From contig JAOZLT010000022.1 in the NCBI GenBank assembly GCA_029934675.1, positions 1 through 12,873 on the forward strand: a DNA stretch of 12,873 nt, read 5' to 3'. The DNA comes from Candidatus Altimarinota bacterium. GTDB taxonomy: Bacteria; Patescibacteriota; Gracilibacteria; UM-FILTER-43-11. Under the pieces are notes generated by a model. It was not told the origin of the DNA. It saw only the letters and a program-made list of their open reading frames with translations, and searched no databases. The position numbers and the translations under genes were made by a program. This document shows, piece by piece, positions 1-5,594 of this stretch (within the stretch, counting starts at the first letter, position 1; each line of letters opens with the position of its first letter).

Positions 1-60
1 ATCTGCGAAATCCATACAATCCTTTAATCCCGAAAATCGGGGTTCAGACAATTAAAATAG
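1..60. repeat. Copy of a dispersed intergenic repeat
   Basis: This AT-rich non-coding stretch contains CAATCCTTTAATCCC, an ATCGGGG segment and then CAGACAATTA. A diverged copy in the opposite orientation lies at 11285-11330, where the reverse strand reads CAATCCTGTAACCCTG and later CTGACAATT. The shared order of blocks suggests one repeat family found between genes. The local CCCGAAAATCGGG forms a small perfect hairpin. No reading frame is supported. The copy may continue beyond the window edge. Confidence 0.45.
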
Positions 61-133
61 GCTGTTTTTCATCATTAGAAAATGACTTATTCCCCACCAA
101 AATGTCGGAGAATTCTAATTGATTAAAATTTTC

Positions 134-166
134 TCGGAGGAAAAAACTCCTGACCCGATTTTTTTT
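134..166 (+). terminator. Rho-independent terminator-like hairpin
   Basis: TCGG (134-137) pairs with CCGA (155-158) and AGGA (138-141) pairs with TCCT (148-151), leaving a 6-nt loop and a 3-nt bulge. A run of eight T follows at 159-166. The stem is short and bulged, so it is a modest terminator. It would end transcription coming from upstream of the window, because no gene is seen between 1 and 134. Confidence 0.45.
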
Positions 167-185
167 GATATTAAATAATTTATAG

Positions 186-226
186 TATGTGACAGAGACC
201 ACATAGTGAATGGAAAACCATTATGT
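186..226. other. Pair of adjacent small hairpins
   Basis: TATGTG (186-191) can pair with CACATA (200-205). Immediately after, AATGG (209-213) pairs with CCATT (218-222) around an AAAA loop, and ACAT (201-204) could alternatively pair with ATGT (223-226). The two folds compete for 201-204. No open frame crosses the region. It may be an untranslated structured RNA or an operator-like palindrome. Nothing in the sequence decides between these. The rest of 231-400 is AT-rich with no gene that I can support. Confidence 0.3.
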
Positions 227-407
227 ATAACAATTAAAAAGTATTATAAAACTACATAAAACATTCTCATATTTTTACCTCTCAAAAAATCGCCTTGCTT
301 TTAAAAAAAATTTCCTCTAAATTACTTCGGGCACAAAATTACTTGTGTCAAAATGGTCTTTAAAAAATTGAGATTGAATTACTAAAGTTATATCTGTTTC
401 ACTAAAA

Positions 408-515
408 AAACTAAGAGATAAATACCCTGTTGCATAAAAATTAAAGAATTTTCGGCAGCCTTAATATTAAAGCGTTGCTTTTTTATTGCTTAAGAGGGTA
501 TTTCCCTCTTAGTTT
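408..515. repeat. Long imperfect inverted repeat upstream of the first gene
   Basis: The left arm at 408-440 begins AAACTAAGAG and continues AAATACCCT. The right arm at 480-515, read on the other strand, gives AAACTAAGAG, two mismatches, then AAATACCCT and a TAAAAA end. About 19 of the first 21 positions pair. The right arm also contains its own perfect local hairpin, AAGAGGG (492-498) with CCCTCTT (504-510). The right end abuts the TTGACA element at 514-519, so the structure may be an operator, a mobile-element remnant or a promoter-linked cruciform. Confidence 0.5.
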
Positions 516-544
516 GACATGAGTTACAGAGGAAAAACTTTATC
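514..544 (+). promoter_or_regulatory. Candidate promoter of the 608-1285 gene
   Basis: A perfect TTGACA lies at 514-519. The best -10 matches 18-19 bp downstream (CTTTAT at 538-543 or TTTATC at 539-544) match only three of six consensus positions. The -35 hexamer and its location before a structured leader support a promoter, but the weak -10 leaves it uncertain. Confidence 0.35.
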
Positions 545-600
545 GTTTTGCTCTCGGGCAAAACACCAACCGTCCTACAAAGGACATAGGAAAGAAGGAC
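545..600 (+). promoter_or_regulatory. Structured 5' leader with ribosome binding site
   Basis: A perfect 7-bp hairpin, GTTTTGC (545-551) with GCAAAAC (558-564), has the loop TCTCGG. It is followed by GTCCT (572-576), which can pair with AGGAC at 581-585 through a 4-nt loop, or with a second AGGAC at 596-600. The second AGGAC overlaps the Shine-Dalgarno AAGGA, seven bases before the ATG at 608. The two pairings exclude each other, which is the layout of a translational switch. Whether it works as one is inference; the local pairing should be favoured and would leave the binding site free. Confidence 0.45.
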
Positions 601-607
601 TGTTATC

Positions 608-1285
608 ATGAATATCATTCACGACCTGACAAAAGAGATCTTCACACCCAGCAACGTGGCCGATCTGGCCAAGAATATACCAGTGGCCATCAGCTACTTC
701 AACTTCGGCAAGTTCGATGCGTCGGACTGGACAAAACACCTCGCAAGCTTGAAGTCCTTGTTTGTCACCTACGACAAGGATGGCAAAGATCCGCAGATCA
801 TCATGTATGCAAGTGACAACTTCTCTCCAAAGGATATCATCGCCGACATCAACCGAAAGGATATCATCCCGATTCACGCCAGCGTCCCGGTACGACTTCC
901 GATAAACAGCATCGCGACAGTCTGTTTGCTCGGACAAGAGATTCGAAATACCAGGCCAGAACTCGTGAATCTCATCACCCTCTTCGGCTACATTACCCCC
1001 AAGCCAACCATCAGCTATGATATCTTCGTTTCAGAAGCGAAGATGCATGTTTCCATGAACGGCAAAGTCAAGATGGTCAATTTGCCGGATGCGGAAGGCA
1101 CCAAACGTATCGTAATCGATACCACGAATGGAACCCTGTACGCGCTGACAAACACCGGCTATGTTCCCGGCATGATTACCTCCGATGGCACCGTTCGCTG
1201 GGGTACAATCAACACCCCGCCGAGTGTCGAGTTCATCGAAGACGTGTTCAAGACCTATACCACCACCCGCACCCACACCTCCTAG
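608..1285 (+). CDS. Orphan protein of unknown function, 225 residues, G+C-rich gene
   Basis: I do not recognise this protein. It has no signal peptide, membrane segment or enzyme motif that I can name. It mixes hydrophobic strand-like stretches with charged loops, suggesting a soluble globular protein; the C-terminus ends in a Thr-rich tail (TYTTTRTHTS). The ATG at 608 is supported by AAGGA at 595-599, seven bases upstream, one of the few clear ribosome binding sites in the window. Base composition differs sharply from its neighbours: sampled lines run 42-60% G+C against about one third in nadA. It forms a single-gene unit with its own TTGACA element, a structured leader, a 3' untranslated segment of about 115 nt and a strong terminator at 1399-1430. 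The composition suggests transfer or selection for high expression. The reverse strand also holds open frames, but without a ribosome binding site. Confidence 0.75.
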   Translation: MNIIHDLTKEIFTPSNVADLAKNIPVAISYFNFGKFDASDWTKHLASLKSLFVTYDKDGKDPQIIMYASDNFSPKDIIADINRKDIIPIHASVPVRLPINSIATVCLLGQEIRNTRPELVNLITLFGYITPKPTISYDIFVSEAKMHVSMNGKVKMVNLPDAEGTKRIVIDTTNGTLYALTNTGYVPGMITSDGTVRWGTINTPPSVEFIEDVFKTYTTTRTHTS

Positions 1286-1300
1286 TATCCACTAACGACA

Positions 1301-1377
1301 CCCGAGACAAAGCCATTCAAGTTCAATCTTAATCAAAAAAAGATCGATACTTGGACCAAGCTCCCACCAGTCTCGGG
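1301..1377 (+). other. Structured 3' untranslated region
   Basis: Between the stop at 1285 and the terminator, CCCGAGAC (1301-1308) is a perfect 8-bp inverted repeat with GTCTCGGG (1370-1377). Inside the enclosed loop ATCTT (1326-1330) pairs with AAGAT (1340-1344), and CTTGG-A-CCAAG (1350-1360) is a near-perfect palindrome. This gives a closed multibranch fold with no open frame. It could be a 3'-UTR stabiliser or a processed small RNA. It does not have tRNA features. Confidence 0.45.
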
Positions 1378-1398
1378 ATGCGAAAACCAGTAAGATTT

Positions 1399-1430
1399 AA
1401 AGGCCGATGCTTCACGCATCGGCCTTTTTT
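1399..1430 (+). terminator. Strong rho-independent terminator
   Basis: AAAGGCCGATGC (1399-1410) pairs perfectly with GCATCGGCCTTT (1416-1427) around a 5-nt loop, and the stem runs into TTTTTT. It ends the transcript of the 608-1285 gene and insulates nadA from it. Confidence 0.92.
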
Positions 1431-1480
1431 CAACTTGATTTTTTTAGGAAAAAGGGCAAAATCTTACCACACCTTATATT

Positions 1481-2488
1481 ATGGAATTTTCTAATTCTCA
1501 AATCACCAAAGAAACTGACCGCCTTTTTAAAAATCTTTCAAAAACAAACTGGTCAAAATCAGATTGCAAAATAATTGCGCCCATAACTTTAGAGATAAAT
1601 AAGCTCAAAAAAGAAAAAGATACAATTATCCTCACTCACTCATACATGACGCCAGATTTAATGTATGGAATTGCAGATTTTATAGGTGATTCGTATGGAT
1701 TAAGCAAGTTGGCTTCAGAGACTAAAGCAAAGACAATACTGTTCTGTAGCGTTTATTTTATGGCGGAAACAGCAAAAATTTTAAATCCAAAAAAAACTGT
1801 AATCGTGCCCGCCATTGCAGGATGCTCTTTAGCAGAATCCATCACCCCGGAAGATGTACAGAATATGCGAAAAAAGTATCCAACAGCAGGTATAGTTTGC
1901 TACGTAAACACCTCAGCTGCAGTAAAAGCTGAATGCGATGTATGTTGCACTTCATCAAACGCACTCAAAATAATAGAAGCTATGCCTCAGAAAAAAATCA
2001 TCTTTTTACCAGATGCATTGATGGCGAAAAACCTACAACCTCTCACAAAAAAACAGCTCATTAGCTGGCATGGAACATGTATTGTTCATGAAGAGTTCTC
2101 TCCAAAAACAGTTGATGAAATTCGCATTGAATATCCGAACGTTAAAATCCTCGCTCACACAGAATGCAATCCGGCAGTAATCGCAAAAGTGGATATGGCA
2201 GGCGGAACCGAAGGAATGATTAAATATATAGAAAATACCAATACAAAAAAATTCATGTTAGTAACTGAATGTGGGCTTACAGATAGAATAAAAGTTGAAT
2301 ACCCAAACAAACAAATAGTCGGCTCATGCGCACTTTGCCCATATATGAAAAAGATAATGCTAAAAGATGTACTTCAAGTACTCAAATCACCTCGCAAAGA
2401 CCAAATAATCGACCTACCAGCGGATGTTATGAAAAAAGCAAAGAAGAGTTTAGATAGGATGGTAAAAATTGTGGAGAAATCCAAATAA
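1481..2488 (+). CDS. nadA: Quinolinate synthase A (NadA)
   Basis: NadA is a [4Fe-4S] enzyme that condenses iminoaspartate with dihydroxyacetone phosphate to quinolinate in de novo NAD synthesis. The 335 residues match the family length and its three-fold repeated architecture. Visible family motifs include ADFIGDSYGLSKLA near residue 66, FMAETAKILNP near 92, AGCSLAES near 113, CYVNTSAAVKAECDVCCTSS near 140-160, WHGTCIVHEEF near 197, HTECNPAV near 226 and TECGLTDRI near 261. Cysteines at about 113, 199 or 228, and 284/287 are the candidate cluster ligands; the C-terminal GSCALCPYMKK segment is the last. The ATG at 1481 has no Shine-Dalgarno. The gene follows the 1399-1430 terminator and is transcribed alone, converging on the 2497-2895 gene. 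Neither nadB nor nadC is in the window, so the source of iminoaspartate and the next step are not explained here. Confidence 0.95.
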   Translation: MEFSNSQITKETDRLFKNLSKTNWSKSDCKIIAPITLEINKLKKEKDTIILTHSYMTPDLMYGIADFIGDSYGLSKLASETKAKTILFCSVYFMAETAKILNPKKTVIVPAIAGCSLAESITPEDVQNMRKKYPTAGIVCYVNTSAAVKAECDVCCTSSNALKIIEAMPQKKIIFLPDALMAKNLQPLTKKQLISWHGTCIVHEEFSPKTVDEIRIEYPNVKILAHTECNPAVIAKVDMAGGTEGMIKYIENTNTKKFMLVTECGLTDRIKVEYPNKQIVGSCALCPYMKKIMLKDVLQVLKSPRKDQIIDLPADVMKKAKKSLDRMVKIVEKSK

Positions 2489-2496
2489 TTTTCAAA

Positions 2497-2895
2497 TTAT
2501 ATACCACCATAGTCCTCAGTATAATTAACTGAACCTCTTTTTTTATAGCCCTCAAATAGTCTCATTAGTAAGACTCCATTTTCACCTGCTGTTGAAATTT
2601 CTTTTTGTAAAATTTTCAAATTCCCATCAAAATAACATTTTGTACCTTTTATATAAGATAACCACTCATCACTAATACCTTTAAAAGCAACTTCAAGAGA
2701 TTGACTTAAAAAACTTTTAGCCTCTTTATAACCCCCCATAAAAGCTTTTTGTTGTGCGATATGAAATAATTCAAAGCTAATAGAATTCCAATAAAGCACC
2801 TCTAATGAAATTCCTATAAATTCTTGTTGTCTATCTAATAATGATTCAAGGCATTTAAATGCATTCTCCGTATGATTTGGAGCACTTTGATCCAT
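2497..2895 (-). CDS. Small helical (TPR-like) protein, probably missing its N-terminus
   Basis: The 132 residues from the ATG at 2895 are predicted mostly helical, with TPR-like spacing (GGYKEAKSFLSQSLEVA around residues 54-70, then a WLSYIKGTKCYFDG segment). I recognise no named family. The frame stays coding-like upstream to another ATG at 2979 (MSEKSSDDEI, then VGEDQVELLKFLDEIFK before the listed Met), but codon 11 is TAA (2949-2947). The 2979 start lies 11 bases behind the end of mnmA, a typical operon spacing, whereas the ATG at 2895 has no ribosome binding site. The natural protein was therefore probably about 160 residues, and this copy is interrupted by a nonsense codon, a sequencing error, or is expressed only from the internal start. 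It converges on nadA with 8 bases between the genes. Confidence 0.6.
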   Translation of the reverse strand: MDQSAPNHTENAFKCLESLLDRQQEFIGISLEVLYWNSISFELFHIAQQKAFMGGYKEAKSFLSQSLEVAFKGISDEWLSYIKGTKCYFDGNLKILQKEISTAGENGVLLMRLFEGYKKRGSVNYTEDYGGI

Positions 2896-2990
2896 CTTAA
2901 ATATTTCATCTAAAAACTTTAATAATTCAACCTGATCTTCACCTACTTATATTTCATCATCACTTGATTTTTCAGACATAAATAATAAAT

Positions 2991-4244
2991 TTAAGTAATT
3001 TTTCCACCCCCCAAACATATATCTCCATCACCCGCCTGACCGTCAGACAGATAAAAAACCGCAAACTGCCCCGGCGCAATGCCATGAACAGGCTCTTTGA
3101 GGGTAACATGCAATCGGTCTCCTTCCTGTTTTACGGTGCATAGGTGAATAGACGCACCATGACGAACTTTCACCCGCAATTGGGAATTGTGTATTGGGAA
3201 TTGTGTATTTTTTTGGGCTTTGAGTTTTGAATTTTGAGTTTTTGGCGCAATCCAATTAATTTCAGCTACATCAAAATCAGACCGATATACCTCACTAGGA
3301 TCATACCCATTCGCCAAATAAATCACATTCTTCTCCGCATCCTTACCAACCACAAACCACGGTCCACCCGACAACCCCAAACCTGTTCGCTGGCCAATTG
3401 TATAAAACCAATGACCCTTATGTTCCCCAACAATATCAGAAGTCCCCTGCTCCACGAAATCTCCAGGCTTTTCACCCAAATGCTCCTTTATAAATTCGCG
3501 ATATGGAATTTTACCCAAAAAACAAATCCCCTGACTATCCTTCCGTTTCTTATTCGGTAAATCATATTTCTCCGCCAACTCACGAACTTCTGATTTTTTG
3601 TATTTGCCAATTGGAAAAAGCGCACGGCTTAATTGTTCCTGAGAAAGATAAGAAAGAAAATATGTCTGATCTTTAATCGGATCCGGAGCAGTTTTAAGTA
3701 AATACTCACAATCTTGGGACGTGAGACGTGAAACCTGAGATGTGAGACATGAGACTACTTGAGACTCGCACTCGCACTTGAGACTACAATTAGGTACTTG
3801 AGACTCGCACTCGCACTTGAAACCAGAAATTGGCACTTGAGACTCGCACTCGCACTTGAGACTAACCCGAGCGTAATGCCCAGTAGCCACTTTCTCAAAC
3901 GAATCATCGATTTTGGAGTAAAAATGTCCAAATTTTATCAGTTGATTACAAAAAATATCAGGATTCGGAGTTCTGCCAGCTTTGCACTCATTAATAGTAT
4001 AGGTAACAACATTATCCCAATATTCTTTCTGCATACTAATAACCTCCAAAGGCACATCTGCATCTTCGCAAACCTGTCTAACATAACTCAAATCCTCCTC
4101 CCAAGGACACTCACCTAAATACGCCAACTCGTCCTCCAGCCATATCTTTAAATAAAAAGCTGTCAGTTCATGCCCTTCGTCTTTCAATAACCGCAAAGCC
4201 ACCGAACTATCCACACCCCCTGATATCAACATAGCTATCTTCAT
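2991..4244 (-). CDS. mnmA: tRNA-specific 2-thiouridylase MnmA with in-frame repeat insertions
   Basis: MnmA adenylates and then thiolates U34 of tRNA-Lys, -Glu and -Gln. The N-terminal PP-loop is ISGGVDSS (residues 7-14). AGRTPNPDIFCN carries the first catalytic cysteine (Cys99), ATGHYARV follows at 120-127, KDQTYFLSYL at 191-200, and DSQGICFLGKIPYREF carries the second cysteine (Cys241). HWFYTIGQRTGLGLSGGPWFVVGKD (278-302, read in parts) and the C-terminal beta-barrel ending LGGGKIT are also typical. At 417 residues it is about 50 longer than usual. The extra length sits in three low-complexity inserts: residues about 128-177 (three 13-residue units with KCECESQV), about 335-356 and 399-405. 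All keep the frame and both cysteines and the PP-loop remain, so the enzyme may still be active. The ATG at 4244 lacks a Shine-Dalgarno. The next gene starts 11 bases downstream. Confidence 0.95.
   Translation of the reverse strand: MKIAMLISGGVDSSVALRLLKDEGHELTAFYLKIWLEDELAYLGECPWEEDLSYVRQVCEDADVPLEVISMQKEYWDNVVTYTINECKAGRTPNPDIFCNQLIKFGHFYSKIDDSFEKVATGHYARVSLKCECESQVPISGFKCECESQVPNCSLKCECESQVVSCLTSQVSRLTSQDCEYLLKTAPDPIKDQTYFLSYLSQEQLSRALFPIGKYKKSEVRELAEKYDLPNKKRKDSQGICFLGKIPYREFIKEHLGEKPGDFVEQGTSDIVGEHKGHWFYTIGQRTGLGLSGGPWFVVGKDAEKNVIYLANGYDPSEVYRSDFDVAEINWIAPKTQNSKLKAQKNTQFPIHNSQLRVKVRHGASIHLCTVKQEGDRLHVTLKEPVHGIAPGQFAVFYLSDGQAGDGDICLGGGKIT
3030..3050. repeat. 21-bp palindromic insert inside mnmA
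   Basis: The plus strand reads CCCGCCTGACCGTCAGACAG, an imperfect palindrome of CCTG/CAGG type. On the coding strand it adds exactly seven codons (LSDGQAG) between VFY and DGDICLGGG. Removing it restores the usual family sequence, PGQ-AVFYDGD-LGGG. A related palindrome lies at 12355-12375. This is likely a dispersed repeat that landed in frame. Confidence 0.6.
3177..3242. repeat. Low-complexity insert in mnmA with tandem 14-mers
   Basis: TTGGGAATTGTGTA occurs twice in tandem (3180-3193 and 3194-3207), followed by a T/G-rich tract in which TTTTGAG recurs (3221-3240). On the coding strand this gives residues about 335-356 (PKTQNSKLKAQKNTQFPIHN and on), a Gln/Asn/Lys stretch between the INWIA and VKVRHG beta-strands where MnmA normally has a much shorter loop. 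It looks like non-coding repeat DNA translated by chance in frame. Confidence 0.6.
3714..3863. repeat. 39-bp tandem repeat inside mnmA, three copies
   Basis: GAGACTCGCACTCGCACTT lies within three identical 25-bp cores at 3757-3781, 3796-3820 and 3835-3859, at an exact 39-bp period. Degenerate GTGAGAC/GAGAC units extend the array at 3720-3756. Since 39 is a multiple of three, each copy adds 13 residues, with KCECESQV on the coding strand. Two more copies, one inverted, form the hairpin at 9509-9577. The array accounts for nearly all of the extra length between ATGHYARV and YLLKTAPDPIKDQTYF. Confidence 0.85.
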
Positions 4245-4335
4245 AATAATAACAGTTTACCGTAATCTAAATTACAGGCAATAGTTGAACAAGTCTGGTA
4301 AAATGTAAATGAATAACTCTTAATTATCCATTCTC

Positions 4336-4403
4336 CGTAGTATTATTAAGCCCTTCGCGACACTACATAAAAGTAATAGCATTACATAACTTTACTACGA
4401 AGG
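4336..4403. other. Inverted-repeat block between mnmA and the antiporter
   Basis: In the 191-bp divergent gap, CGTAGTA (4336-4342) is repeated inverted as TACTACG (4393-4399). CCTTCG (4352-4357) is repeated inverted as CGAAGG (4398-4403). GTAAT-AGC-ATTAC (4373-4385) forms the centre. The nested symmetry suggests a shared operator for the two divergent genes, or a dispersed palindromic repeat. A low-complexity TTAATT-rich stretch follows up to the ATG at 4436. Confidence 0.4.
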
Positions 4404-4435
4404 ATGAATTAATTCTTAACTTTTAATTAGAAGAT

Positions 4436-5593
4436 ATGCCTGATTTTATGAACTTGTTAATCTTAATGGTCGTCGTCTGGACAGCTGGTAAAATTTTCCG
4501 GTCTCTTAACCTACCAGTGGTTTTCGGTGAGTTAATAGGAGGTATTATTGTAGGCCCGGCACTTCTTGGACTTGTATCACCAGATAGCGAAACGATTAAA
4601 GTATTGGCAGAACTCGGCATCTTCTTCCTTATGCTCCATGCAGGATTGGAAACTAATCATAAAGAACTTTTCAAAGCCTCCAAAAAATCCATATTAGTTG
4701 CTTTAGGCGGAATATTTTTATCATTCAGCGGAGGATATTTTGTAGCACAAGCATTCGGACAGTCTTTCGAAGCATCATTATTTATAGGAATGGGACTTTC
4801 TATCACCGCAATTGCAATGACAACCAGAGTATTCAAAGACTGTAAAATTCTTCATACAAGAGCCAGCAACATAACGTTAGGCGCAGCCGTAATGGAAAAT
4901 ATTATAGCCCTAATTATGTTCTCCATAATTATTAATATCGCAGAACAAGGACAGATTTTACTTATTCCATTGCTGTGGCTAATTGTAAAAGTAATTCTAT
5001 TCTTCGGAATCGTTGTATATGCAGGATGCAAAGGATCTCATTATTTAAATAAAATTATCTACTTTGGCAATAAAGGATTCACGTTAACTCTAATAATCGC
5101 ATTAATCATGGGGCTGATTGCGGAAGCAATTGGTTTACATATGATTATCGGTGCTTTTCTCGCCGGCTTATTTATGCACGAAGAAGTATTGGATAAACGT
5201 GTGTTCGATAAGATTGAAGATCGCATTTATGGTTTAAGCTACGGATTCTTCGGACCAATATTCTTCGCTAGCCTGGCTTTCCATCTGGATCCATCCATAT
5301 TCGTAAAAGCACCCTATTTCTTAATCGTAATTGTTACCGTAGCGATATTTGGAAAAGTAATCGGAAGCGGACTTGTAGCAAAATTACTTAAATTAAAAAC
5401 ATCCGAATCACTCATTGTCGGACTCGGAATGAATCATCGCGGTGCCGCAGATTTGGTTATCGCAACTCTCGGTCTTCAACTAGGAATAATTAATCAGGAC
5501 GTATTCTCAATACTCGTTGCTATGGCATTTATAACAACAATTTTCTCTATTATGACTTTGTCGAGATTAACCAAAAGGATTGAAGAGGAATAG
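4436..5593 (+). CDS. CPA2-family cation/proton antiporter, membrane domain only
   Basis: This integral membrane protein of 385 residues has about 12 hydrophobic segments and no cytoplasmic TrkA-N domain. Family landmarks are LPVVFGELIGGIIVGPALLG (26-45), LGIFFLMLHAGLET (60-73), ITLGAAVMENIIAL (146-159), AEAIGLHMIIGAFLAGLFM (229-247), FFGPIFFASLAFHLD (271-285), Lys307 in a glycine-rich helix and GMNHRGAADLVIA (331-343). Such proteins exchange Na+ or K+ for H+. The transport motif usually seen as an Asp-Asp, Asn-Asp or Gln-Asp pair in the sixth helix reads Glu154-Asn155 here, so the usual ion-binding aspartate is missing; substrate and activity are uncertain. The ATG at 4436 has only a weak AGAAGA four bases upstream. 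It diverges from mnmA and its stop lies one base from the stop of the convergent 5595-6398 gene. Confidence 0.88.
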   Translation: MPDFMNLLILMVVVWTAGKIFRSLNLPVVFGELIGGIIVGPALLGLVSPDSETIKVLAELGIFFLMLHAGLETNHKELFKASKKSILVALGGIFLSFSGGYFVAQAFGQSFEASLFIGMGLSITAIAMTTRVFKDCKILHTRASNITLGAAVMENIIALIMFSIIINIAEQGQILLIPLLWLIVKVILFFGIVVYAGCKGSHYLNKIIYFGNKGFTLTLIIALIMGLIAEAIGLHMIIGAFLAGLFMHEEVLDKRVFDKIEDRIYGLSYGFFGPIFFASLAFHLDPSIFVKAPYFLIVIVTVAIFGKVIGSGLVAKLLKLKTSESLIVGLGMNHRGAADLVIATLGLQLGIINQDVFSILVAMAFITTIFSIMTLSRLTKRIEEE

Positions 5594-5594
5594 A

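Noticed and set aside
1..600. Replication origin
   Set aside because: The stretch is AT-rich and next to no replication gene. I see no cluster of DnaA boxes, and the rpmH cluster is 9 kb away.
575..937. Open frame of 120 residues on the minus strand opposite the first gene
   Set aside because: It is antisense to a better-supported gene with a ribosome binding site and terminator. It is G+C-rich because of the gene it shadows and has no initiation signal.
1301..1377. tRNA or tmRNA piece
   Set aside because: The closing stem is 8 bp but no anticodon arm or T-loop in the right place and no CCA-type end are visible on either strand.
2485..2500. Bidirectional terminator between nadA and the convergent gene
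   Set aside because: The inverted repeat is AT-only (ATAATT...AATTAT), has a tiny loop and no T-run, and contains both stop codons.
3714..3863. CRISPR array
   Set aside because: The repeat units are tandem at 39 bp with 25-bp cores and 14-bp partly similar gaps, there are only three, they lie within a gene and there are no cas genes nearby.
3759..4118. Open frame antisense to mnmA starting MRLALALETT
   Set aside because: It exists only because the 39-bp repeat is open in several frames; the mnmA frame carries all family motifs.
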